From: Pseudomonadota bacterium
GTDB lineage: Bacteria > Pseudomonadota > Alphaproteobacteria > Acetobacterales > Acetobacteraceae
Reading direction: 5' to 3'
Assembly: GCA_021845555.1 (NCBI GenBank)
Contig: JAJZVS010000153.1
Location: 1 to 8,788 of the forward strand
DNA: 8,788 nucleotides
A program made the position numbers and the translations under genes. The notes under the pieces were generated by a model. That model had not been told where the DNA came from. It saw only the letters and a program-made list of their open reading frames with translations, and did not search any database. Of the stretch, positions 1-5,993 are shown piece after piece. Positions within the stretch are counted from its first letter, which is position 1, and every line of letters begins with the position of its first letter.

Positions 1-556
1 GCGTGGCCACCAGCGCGGGGATGTTCAGGGCGCGCAACTGCCCGCGCACTTCGGCCAGGCTGGCCTCCCGGTTCGCCGCATCCAACGCGGAGGTCGGTTC
101 GTCCAGCAGCAGCAGCGCCGGCCGGCGGGCCAGCGCGCGCAGCAGCGCCACCCGCTGTTGCTGCCCCCCGGACAACTGGTGCGGAGACCGATCAGCCAGA
201 TCGGCGAGCCCGAGCCGGTCCAGCCAGGCCAGCGCCGCCGCCCGCCGTGCGGGCCCCGACCCGTCGAGGCCGTAGGCGACGTTGCGCCAGACCGACAGAT
301 GCGGGAACAGCGCCGCCGCCTGCGGCAGGTAGCCCACCGGCCGGCGCTCGGCGGGGAGACCGGCGAACGGCGCCCCCGCCGCCGGCAGCAACCCGGCCAG
401 TGCCTTCAGGAGCGAGGATTTGCCCGCCCCGCTCGCCCCCAACAGCGCGGTGAAGCCCTGCACGGTGAAGCGCGCGGCCAACGCCACCGGCCGGACCAGC
501 GTCAGATCGACCGCGATCGACCCGGTGTCGGCAGCCTCCCCCGCGTCATCCCGCAT
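1..556 (-). CDS. ABC transporter ATP-binding subunit, molybdate/tungstate-type importer (3' end outside window)
   Basis: This is the ATPase that would power the importer encoded by the two genes upstream. The first 185 residues are visible. Walker A is GASGAGKSS (residues 40-48), the Q-loop is YLPQ (Q79), the signature is LSGGQQQR (128-135), Walker B is LLLLDEP (148-154) and the D-loop is SALD (156-159). The window ends just before the expected H-loop histidine (ALVAT-). The N-terminus is compact, with Walker A starting at residue 40. The ATG at 556 was chosen because it opens the frame carrying all motifs and overlaps the permease stop by 11 nt, suggesting translational coupling. The nearby ATG at 549 is in another frame and stops after 15 codons. 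ModC/WtpC identity rests on the partner genes. A C-terminal Mop/TOBE domain, if any, lies outside the window. Confidence 0.93.
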   Translation of the reverse strand, partial: MRDDAGEAADTGSIAVDLTLVRPVALAARFTVQGFTALLGASGAGKSSLLKALAGLLPAAGAPFAGLPAERRPVGYLPQAAALFPHLSVWRNVAYGLDGSGPARRAAALAWLDRLGLADLADRSPHQLSGGQQQRVALLRALARRPALLLLDEPTSALDAANREASLAEVRGQLRALNIPALVAT

Positions 557-1415
557 GGCGCGCGCGCGACACCAGACCCAGCAGCAGCGGCACCGGCAGA
601 CCGATCACGAAGAACACCCACAGCAGCGGATAGACCGCGTTCAACCCGGAGTCCTGCAGATCGACCCACAGCCGCACCGGGATGCCTTGCGGATAATAAG
701 CGATGATCAGGGCGATCCCGAACTCCCCCAGCGCGCGCACCCAGGCGAGCGCGAGGCCGGTGGCGATGCCAAGCCGGGCAAGCGGCAGGCTCACGTGCCA
801 GAACGTGTGCCAGCGCCCTCGGCCGAGGGTCAGCGAAAGCTCCTCGTACTCGCGCGGCACCCCGGCGAAGGCGGCGCGGGCGGCAAACACATAGTAGGGG
901 GCGCTGGCATAGACCTGCGCCAGCAGGAAAGCGGCCGGGGTGTTGCTGAGTTCGATGCCGATCCGCCGCGCGCCCTCCCCGATCGCGCTGTAGGGGCCGA
1001 AGGCGGTGGCGAGCAGCAGTCCCATCGCAAGCGGCGGCGTCAGCAACGGCACCAGCACCGCCAGATCGAGCAGCCCGCCGATCGGCCGGTCCAGCCCCCC
1101 CTGGCCGTTGCCATGGCTTTGGCCCTGGCCGCCGCGCCGCGCCATCCACCAGGCGAGCGGCGTGCCCAGCAGCGCATCGATCGCCAGCGCCAGCAGCGTG
1201 TAGGTCACCGACACCCGCACCGCCGCCCAGTCCCCCTCGGCCGGCGCCATCCGTCCCCACGGGGTGGCGAGCACCAGCCCGAGATAGGGCAGCAGCAGGA
1301 TCCCAAGCACGGCAAGCGCCGGCAGCGCCATCATCCGCGCGCCGATCCGCGCCGCGGAGGGCGTCGCCGCCCCTGCGTCCGGCAGGCTGGCGGCAAGCAT
1401 CGGGTCGTCCGTCAT
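546..1415 (-). CDS. ABC transporter permease, WtpB/ModB-like (molybdate/tungstate importer)
   Basis: Inner-membrane channel subunit of 289 residues with a MetI-type fold and about six hydrophobic segments, the first near residues 28-50. The cytoplasmic EAA loop that docks on the ATPase is visible at about 191-212 (EELSLTLGRG...SLPLA). It is followed by RALGEFG (227-233) and AYYPQGIPVRLW (239-250). The GEFG...AYYP pattern is typical of WtpB/ModB permeases, which is the main reason for the substrate call. Residues 95-110 form an unusual Gly/Gln-rich stretch in a loop. The gene lies 61 nt downstream of the binding-protein gene and overlaps the ATPase by 11 nt. The start is uncertain. ATG 1415 has only a weak G-rich sequence upstream, while ATG 1517 would add 34 residues and overlap the upstream gene by 41 nt with no good ribosome binding site. 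The longer form begins with a proline/arginine-rich tail unlike a permease, so 1415 is preferred. Confidence 0.85.
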   Translation of the reverse strand: MTDDPMLAASLPDAGAATPSAARIGARMMALPALAVLGILLLPYLGLVLATPWGRMAPAEGDWAAVRVSVTYTLLALAIDALLGTPLAWWMARRGGQGQSHGNGQGGLDRPIGGLLDLAVLVPLLTPPLAMGLLLATAFGPYSAIGEGARRIGIELSNTPAAFLLAQVYASAPYYVFAARAAFAGVPREYEELSLTLGRGRWHTFWHVSLPLARLGIATGLALAWVRALGEFGIALIIAYYPQGIPVRLWVDLQDSGLNAVYPLLWVFFVIGLPVPLLLGLVSRARHAG

Positions 1416-1476
1416 CGGCGCGCGGCCGCCCCGGCGCGGCTGGGCGCCGACGGGGGGTGGCGGAACGGCAGGCCGG

Positions 1477-2418
1477 TCAACTGGACAGAACAGGCCCGCG
1501 CGGCGGACCGTAGCCATAGGTGGCGAAGATCTTCTGCCCCTCGGCGCCGGCGAGGAAATCGACGAACCGCGCCGCCAGCGCCGGCGTCGCCGCGTCGGTC
1601 AGCGCCGCGGCGTAGAACACCAGCGGCTGGGGCGAGACCGTCTTCACCTTGCCGTTCGCCATCTTCAGCCGCGCATGGACCTTGCTGTACCAGGGATCGA
1701 ACTCCGCCGGGTCGCCCAGGTTGATCTCCTTGGGCAACGGGATGAACGGCAGGTGCTGGGAGCGCACCGCGCTGAGATAGCCCGAGGACGCATCGATCTG
1801 CCCGGCATCCAGCCGCGCCAGCAGCGAGGGTTCGGTGAAAATCTGCGCCGGGTTCAGCACCGGGCCGAGCAGCGCGCGCGCCAGACCCGGCTGATGATAG
1901 TAGCGCTCGGCCAGCAGCAGCGTGAACAGGATGTTCTGCCCCTGCGGATCGATGCGCGGATCGGTGCGGCCGAAGCGCAAGCCGGGGGTGCGCAGCACCT
2001 CGTACCACGGCTTGTGCCCGGCGGCGGCGGCTTCCAGCAGCTTGGCGAAGCGGCTCTTCGGGCTGTAGGCGATGCACATCTCGGTGCCCGCCACCGGCAC
2101 GGCGCGCGGGGCGAGGCCGGCGCGACGGACGATCTCGAACGGCGGGGCGGTGATCGGGACGAACACGTCCGCCTGCAACTGCCGGCTGACCAGCAGATGG
2201 GCGAGCGCGAAGGCGGCCTGGCCGATCCCCTGGAAGCTGACCCCCGCCTGCTTGGCGAATTCCGGCCCCACGCCGCGATCCATCACCGCGCCCATCGCGC
2301 CGGCATAGGCGACGCGCAGGACGCCCGCCGCCTGGGCGGGGGCGGACAGGCCGGCGGCGAACAGCGGCGCGGCGAGCGCCGGCGCTCCAAGGGAAAGGGT
2401 CTGGCGGCGCGTGAGCAT
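1477..2418 (-). CDS. Periplasmic substrate-binding protein of a WtpA/ModA-like molybdate/tungstate ABC importer
   Basis: A 313-residue solute-binding protein that should capture an oxyanion in the periplasm and deliver it to the permease encoded just downstream. The N-terminus has a TRRQTL Tat-like motif (residues 3-8), a hydrophobic Ala/Leu stretch and an AQA cleavage site (28-30), so the mature protein would start near A31. The mature part matches the WtpA/ModA pattern: ADVFVPIT (83-90), AYSPKSRFAKLL (117-128), WYEVLRTP (138-145), GRTDPRIDPQG (150-160), LLAERYY (168-174), and a typical C-terminal FLAGAEGQKIFATYGY (288-303). The DP.xDPxG segment and the following LAE.YY helix are characteristic of WtpA. 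The start at 2418 fits the signal peptide and a GGAGGG site 8 nt upstream; the longer open frame to 2637 runs into otsA and is rejected. Sulfate or another oxyanion is possible. Confidence 0.87.
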   Translation of the reverse strand: MLTRRQTLSLGAPALAAPLFAAGLSAPAQAAGVLRVAYAGAMGAVMDRGVGPEFAKQAGVSFQGIGQAAFALAHLLVSRQLQADVFVPITAPPFEIVRRAGLAPRAVPVAGTEMCIAYSPKSRFAKLLEAAAAGHKPWYEVLRTPGLRFGRTDPRIDPQGQNILFTLLLAERYYHQPGLARALLGPVLNPAQIFTEPSLLARLDAGQIDASSGYLSAVRSQHLPFIPLPKEINLGDPAEFDPWYSKVHARLKMANGKVKTVSPQPLVFYAAALTDAATPALAARFVDFLAGAEGQKIFATYGYGPPRGPVLSS

Positions 2419-2426
2419 GGCGGAAG

Positions 2427-2432
2427 CCCTCC
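2427..2432 (-). promoter_or_regulatory. Ribosome binding site of the binding-protein gene
   Basis: GGAGGG on the minus strand, 8 nt before ATG 2418. It supports the start that puts the Tat-like signal peptide at the very N-terminus. Confidence 0.7.
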
Positions 2433-2441
2433 GAGTTCTGT

Positions 2442-2469
2442 AGCGATATGTCCCGAAGACAATATCGCT
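2442..2469 (-). promoter_or_regulatory. Operator-like inverted repeat overlapping the importer promoter (ModE-box-like)
   Basis: Perfect 8-bp inverted repeat: AGCGATAT, 12-nt spacer, ATATCGCT (arms 2442-2449 and 2462-2469). It covers the predicted -10 box and transcription start of the importer operon, the usual place for a repressor site. The AT-rich dyad with CG at its ends and a TATTGTC core resembles the ModE Mo-box found before modA operons, where ModE-molybdate represses transcription. A further copy of the half-site (ggacatatcg, 2474-2483) lies upstream and forms a perfect 10-bp inverted repeat with 2444-2453. The dyads are seen directly; the ModE assignment is inference, and no modE gene is in the window. 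Confidence 0.5.
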
Positions 2470-2487
2470 GAACGGACATATCGGCAA
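2459..2487 (-). promoter_or_regulatory. Predicted sigma-70 promoter of the oxyanion importer operon
   Basis: On the minus strand, TTGCCG (2487-2482) is separated by exactly 17 nt from TATTGT (2464-2459). Each box matches four of six consensus bases. Transcription would start near 2452, giving a leader of about 34 nt before ATG 2418. This would let the importer be transcribed independently of otsA, which ends only 85 nt upstream of that ATG. Its overlap with the inverted repeat adds weight. Confidence 0.5.
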
Positions 2488-2503
2488 GCCGGAGGCGGTC
2501 CGC

Positions 2504-3877
2504 TCACCCCGCCCGCAGGTCCGCCACGAACCGGTCCCGCCACACATCCAGGCTGTTGCGACGCAGCACGTCGAGCGCGGCGGCGTGCCGGCCGCGCCGC
2601 TCCTCGATCGACATCGCCAGCGCCTGCTCCAGCGCATGCGCGATCCCGGCCTCGTCGTATGGGTTGACGATCAGCGCCGCGTCCAGCTCGCGCGCGGCGC
2701 CGGCGAATTGGGACAGCACCAGCACGCCGGGGTCTTCCGGGTCCTGCGCGGCGAGGTATTCCTTCGCCACCAGGTTCATGCCGTCGCGCAACGGCGTGAC
2801 CAACCCGACGCGCGCCTCGGCATACAGCGGCATCAGCGCGGCGCGCGGGAAGCTGCGGTTGAGGTAGCGCAGCGGCACCCAGTCGACATCGGCGAAGCGG
2901 CCGTTGATGCGCCCGGCCTCGCCTTCCAACTCCTGGCGGATCTCGCGGTAGGTCTGGATGTCGGAGCGCGAGGGCGGCGCGATCTGCATGAAGATCACCT
3001 GCCCGTGCGCCGCCGGCGAGTCGGCCAGGAAGCGCTCGAAGGCGAGGAACCGCTGGCGCAGCCCCTTGGCGTAGTCCAGCCGATCGACGCTCAGGATCAG
3101 GCTGCGCCCGTGCAGATTGGCGCGCAGGCGCAGCGCCTGACGGCGGTTGGCGGGCAGTTCCGCCTCGGCGCGGGCTTCATCGACATGCACGCCGATCGGA
3201 TAGACGCCGGTGCGGAAACCGCGGCCGAAGGCGTGCAGATGGCCGCCGGGCAGCGCCTCCCCGCCGGCTTGCCGGGTGATGTAGTCGGCGAAGGCGGTGC
3301 GGTCCGGCTCGGTCTGGAAGCCCACCAGGTCGAACGCCGCCATCGCGCGAATCAGCGCCGCATGCGCCGGCACCGTCATCAGCACGCCGGGCTCCGGGAA
3401 CGGGGTGTGCAGGAACAGCCCCATCCGGTTGGTCACGCCCGCCTCGCGCAGCGCTTCGGCCAGCCCGAGCAGGTGGTAGTCGTGCGCCCAGATCATGTCG
3501 TCTGGGTCCAACAGCCCGGCCAGCGAGCAGGCGAACAGCGCGTTGACGCGGCGGTAGCCGGCGAACTCCGCCCAGTCGAAGCGGGACAGCCCCATCTGGT
3601 AGTGCAGCACCGGCCAGAGCGTGCCGTTGGCGAAGCCGCGATAGAACTCGTCGTAGTCCTTGCGCGACAGGTCGATGGTGCGGATGTCGATGTTGCCGAC
3701 GCGCCGCCCGGGGTTGGGCAGGCCGGCGGCGTCGGTGGCGACCTCCCCGGACCAGCCGAACCACAGGCCCCCTTCGGCACGCAGCGCGTCCAGGACACCG
3801 ACCGCGAGTCCGCCGGCGGCCGGTTCGCCCTCGGTGATCGGGGCGACGCGGTTGGAGACGACGACAAGGCGGCTCAT
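2504..3877 (-). CDS. otsA: Alpha,alpha-trehalose-6-phosphate synthase (UDP-forming), OtsA
   Basis: A GT20-family enzyme that transfers glucose from UDP-glucose to glucose-6-phosphate, giving trehalose-6-phosphate for the compatible solute trehalose. At 457 residues it is close to the usual bacterial OtsA length and looks complete. Residues matching the known E. coli substrate-binding positions can be placed: R10 in VVVSNRVAP, W42 in GWSGE, Y79, W88, D133 in AHDYH, H157 in LFLHTPFPEPG, R266 and K271 in SVDRLDYAKG, and D365 and E373 in LRDGMNLVAKE. The start at 3877 has an AGGGGAG site 6 nt upstream and begins directly with the family N-terminus. It lies 89 nt downstream of the ABC exporter gene and may be read from that promoter or its own. 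The partner phosphatase gene otsB is not in the window, and the protein has no phosphatase domain. Confidence 0.97.
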   Translation of the reverse strand: MSRLVVVSNRVAPITEGEPAAGGLAVGVLDALRAEGGLWFGWSGEVATDAAGLPNPGRRVGNIDIRTIDLSRKDYDEFYRGFANGTLWPVLHYQMGLSRFDWAEFAGYRRVNALFACSLAGLLDPDDMIWAHDYHLLGLAEALREAGVTNRMGLFLHTPFPEPGVLMTVPAHAALIRAMAAFDLVGFQTEPDRTAFADYITRQAGGEALPGGHLHAFGRGFRTGVYPIGVHVDEARAEAELPANRRQALRLRANLHGRSLILSVDRLDYAKGLRQRFLAFERFLADSPAAHGQVIFMQIAPPSRSDIQTYREIRQELEGEAGRINGRFADVDWVPLRYLNRSFPRAALMPLYAEARVGLVTPLRDGMNLVAKEYLAAQDPEDPGVLVLSQFAGAARELDAALIVNPYDEAGIAHALEQALAMSIEERRGRHAAALDVLRRNSLDVWRDRFVADLRAG

Positions 3878-3883
3878 GCGCGG

Positions 3884-3890
3884 CTCCCCT
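3884..3890 (-). promoter_or_regulatory. Ribosome binding site of otsA, beside a G/C-rich tract
   Basis: AGGGGAG on the minus strand, 6 nt before ATG 3877. It sits at the edge of the G/C-rich element in 3891-3938. The upstream C-rich part of that element (3921-3938) is imperfectly complementary to the G-rich run containing this site, so masking by RNA structure is conceivable. Confidence 0.6.
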
Positions 3891-3938
3891 CCGCCTCTCC
3901 CGCCTGCGGGGCAGGCGACGCTGGGGCGGGGGCGGGGG
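3891..3938. repeat. GC-rich intergenic hairpin element between ABC exporter gene and otsA
   Basis: Contains a perfect 7-bp hairpin with a 3-nt loop: cgcctgc (3901-3907), ggg, gcaggcg (3911-3917). It is flanked by a C-rich left side and a G-rich right side (3921-3938). The order C-rich arm, hairpin, G-rich arm resembles the element at 7059-7105, and similar intergenic elements occur in GC-rich alphaproteobacteria. It might attenuate transcription from the exporter gene into otsA, but there is no downstream T-tract on the minus strand. Confidence 0.45.
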
Positions 3939-3966
3939 TTTTCATGGTCGGCGAACGGCCGCGCGC

Positions 3967-5796
3967 CTAGGCGGCCTCCGTCACCGGCTCCATCCGCTGA
4001 CGGCGCAGCAGTTCGCGGTACGGCCCAGGCCGGGCGGCGAGTTCGGCCGGGCTGCCCTCATCGGCGATGACGCCGCGATCCATCACGATGATGCGATCGA
4101 AATGCGACAGCGTGGACAGCCGATGCGCGATCGCGATCACGGTGCGCCCGTGCATCAGCCGCTCCAGCGCCGCCTGGATCGCGTGTTCGCTTTCCGAATC
4201 GAGCGCGCTGGTGGCCTCGTCCAGCAGCAGCAGCGGTGCGTCCTTCAGCAACGCGCGCGCGATCGCCAGCCGCTGGCGCTGGCCGCCCGACAGCTTCACG
4301 CCGCGATCGCCCACGATGGTGTCGAACCCCTCAGGCAGCGCCTCGATGAACTCGCGGCAGCGTGCGCTTTCGGCCGCCGCCAGCACCTCGGCGGTGGAGG
4401 CGCCGGGGCGGGCGTAGCGGATGTTTTCCAGCACCGAGCGGTGGAACAGGCTGATATCCTGCGGCACCACGGCCATCGACTGGCGCAGGCTGTCCTGCGT
4501 CACGTCGCGGATGTCCTGGCCATCGATCAGGATGCGTCCGCCGGTCACGTCGTAGAACCGCTGCAGCAGCGCGAGCACGGTGGATTTTCCGGCGCCCGAG
4601 CTGCCCACCAGGCCGACGCGCTCGCCCGGATGGATCGCCAGATCGAAGCCGCGCAGCACCGAGGTGCGCCCAGGGTAGCTGAAGCGCACCCGCTCGAACG
4701 TCACCTGGCCCGCGCCGGGCACCAGCACGTGGGCGTCCGCGCGATCGGGCAGGTCGTGTTCGCCCAGCACGGTGCCGATCGCCTCTTCCAGCCGCGCCAG
4801 ATCCTGCGTGAGGGTGACCAGCGCCACCGCCAGGTCGCGGGTCGCGTTCAGGATCGTCATGGCCAGCGTGGTGAGCAGCGCGATATCGCCCACCGTTGCC
4901 TGGTGGTGCTGCCACAGCACGATGCCGAAGGCGACGACGCCGGCGGTGAGCAGCGCGGTCAGCACCGCGTGCAGCAGGCGGAGGCGTTCGAGGTAGAGCA
5001 GGCTGCCGCGCCGCGCCGTCATCTCCGCGGCGATCCGCCCACCGATGCGATGGCGCTCGCGGAAGGTGGCCCCGAAGGCACGCACCACCGCCATGTTGCC
5101 GATCACATCGACCAGCTCGCCATCGACCGCGGCGGCGCGGGTGGCGTAGGCGCGGTGCAGCTTGGTGCCGCCCTTGGCCAGCCGGTAGATCAAAAGGCCG
5201 AGGCCGAGCGCGAGCGCGGTCAGCACCGCCGCGAGCGGCGGATTGACCGAGCCGATATAGACGATCGAGATCAGCACCGCGACCACCGGCGGCAGCACGT
5301 TCCACGACCCGGTGTTGGCCACCGTGAACGCGGCGTTGGAGGTCGCGCTGATGCGCCCGGCCAGCGCGCCCGGCAGCCGATCGGCGAACCAGGCCGGCGA
5401 GTGGCCGGACAGATGGGCGAACAGATCCCGCCGGATGTCCCCGGTGACCGCGACATAGGTGCGCGCGGCGACCCAGCCGCCGACGCGCCACAGCAGGTTG
5501 TCGGCGGCAATGAAAGCGCAGAGCAGCAGGAATGCGCCCCAGACATTGCTGCCGGGGGCATCCGGTCCGGCGGCCACCACGTCGATCAGGTTCTTGAGCC
5601 CGTACTGGGTGGACACGCTGGCCGCGACCGCCGCCAGCACGGAGACAAAAATCACCGTGTGTCCAACCGGATGGCGGCGGACGTAGTGCCAGAGGAAGCC
5701 GATCGGACGGGACCGCAGCGCGGTCAGCGTCGTGGCGCGGCCCCTGGGGACAGCCGGCGGCGTGGTGTCGGTGGGCAAGGTGTGGACCGTCCCCAT
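3967..5796 (-). CDS. ABC exporter half-transporter (fused membrane and ATP-binding domains), substrate unknown
   Basis: A 609-residue MsbA/type IV exporter-like protein that should act as a homodimer in the inner membrane. The membrane domain fills about residues 25-330, with hydrophobic segments near 46-60, 85-100, 168-184, 188-206, 276-295 and 304-318. The nucleotide-binding domain has Walker A GSSGAGKST (398-406), Q-loop Q446 in VVPQD, signature LSGGQRQR (503-510), Walker B LLLLDE (522-527) and H-loop H558 in AHRLST. All catalytic motifs are intact. ATG 5796 has AGGAG 9 nt upstream; in-frame starts at 5886 (ATG) and 5907 (TTG) would add 30 or 37 residues without a good ribosome binding site. 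The family exports lipids, glycans, peptides or drugs, and sequence alone does not say which. Neighbouring otsA and the divergent glycosyltransferase make a sugar-containing substrate possible but unproven. Confidence 0.93.
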   Translation of the reverse strand: MGTVHTLPTDTTPPAVPRGRATTLTALRSRPIGFLWHYVRRHPVGHTVIFVSVLAAVAASVSTQYGLKNLIDVVAAGPDAPGSNVWGAFLLLCAFIAADNLLWRVGGWVAARTYVAVTGDIRRDLFAHLSGHSPAWFADRLPGALAGRISATSNAAFTVANTGSWNVLPPVVAVLISIVYIGSVNPPLAAVLTALALGLGLLIYRLAKGGTKLHRAYATRAAAVDGELVDVIGNMAVVRAFGATFRERHRIGGRIAAEMTARRGSLLYLERLRLLHAVLTALLTAGVVAFGIVLWQHHQATVGDIALLTTLAMTILNATRDLAVALVTLTQDLARLEEAIGTVLGEHDLPDRADAHVLVPGAGQVTFERVRFSYPGRTSVLRGFDLAIHPGERVGLVGSSGAGKSTVLALLQRFYDVTGGRILIDGQDIRDVTQDSLRQSMAVVPQDISLFHRSVLENIRYARPGASTAEVLAAAESARCREFIEALPEGFDTIVGDRGVKLSGGQRQRLAIARALLKDAPLLLLDEATSALDSESEHAIQAALERLMHGRTVIAIAHRLSTLSHFDRIIVMDRGVIADEGSPAELAARPGPYRELLRRQRMEPVTEAA

Positions 5797-5805
5797 GGGG
5801 GCAGG

Positions 5806-5810
5806 CTCCT
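5806..5810 (-). promoter_or_regulatory. Ribosome binding site deciding the ABC exporter start
   Basis: AGGAG within GAGAGGAGCC on the minus strand, 9 nt before ATG 5796. It favours this start over the longer in-frame candidates at 5886 and 5907. Confidence 0.65.
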
Positions 5811-5910
5811 CTCGGCCGGGTGGTGCGTCAGGCGATGGTGCGAAGGGTCCGATCTGGGCCGGAAAGGCGCCGGAATCTCGCCACATTCGGTTTCTATATC
5901 CGCACAAGTG

Positions 5911-5938
5911 ATTAGAGGGTAGCGACGCCGCAAGTCAA
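5911..5938 (-). promoter_or_regulatory. Predicted sigma-70 promoter driving the ABC exporter (and possibly otsA)
   Basis: On the minus strand, TTGACT (5938-5933) and TCTAAT (5916-5911) are spaced by 16 nt. Each matches five of six consensus positions, which is strong for this GC-rich sequence. Transcription would start near 5904, leaving an untranslated leader of about 108 nt before ATG 5796. The divergent region 5797-5993 must also hold the promoter of the plus-strand glycosyltransferase, for which I could not pick convincing boxes. Confidence 0.55.
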
Positions 5939-5976
5939 GCCTAAGTATCGGATAAGTTTTTCGGCCCTCTTCAAGT

Positions 5977-5984
5977 AAAGGGAA
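5977..5984 (+). promoter_or_regulatory. Ribosome binding site of the GT4 glycosyltransferase
   Basis: AAAGGGAA lies 9 nt before ATG 5994. The spacer itself is a CCTCCTCC run (5985-5992) that looks like the anti-Shine-Dalgarno tail of 16S rRNA. Confidence 0.5.
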
Positions 5985-5993
5985 CCTCCTCCT

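Noticed and set aside
502..549. ATG at 549 forming an ATGA overlap with the permease stop, as ATPase start
   Set aside because: That frame stops after 15 codons. The frame with Walker A and all other motifs opens at ATG 556.
420..1724. Long plus-strand open frame opposite the importer genes
   Set aside because: Its translation is rich in Arg, Pro, Gln and His with no recognisable motif, and the opposite strand carries well-defined permease and binding-protein domains. It is a GC-rich antisense artefact.
2419..2503. Molybdenum-cofactor riboswitch before the importer
   Set aside because: The gap is only 85 nt and shows a simple dyad, not the multi-stem architecture of the Moco motif. The dyad overlaps the predicted -10 box, which fits a DNA operator better.
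2585..3970. Long plus-strand open frame opposite otsA
   Set aside because: Complement of a clear otsA with all catalytic residues; low-complexity composition and no domain.
3967..5796. Identification of the exporter as a cyclic beta-glucan exporter (NdvA) or as MsbA
   Set aside because: Only general type IV exporter motifs can be recognised. Nothing in the membrane domain is specific enough to choose a substrate.
4102..5922. Plus-strand open frame of about 600 codons opposite the ABC exporter
   Set aside because: Its composition mirrors the codon bias of the exporter strand, with no motif. The exporter has complete Walker, signature and H-loop motifs.
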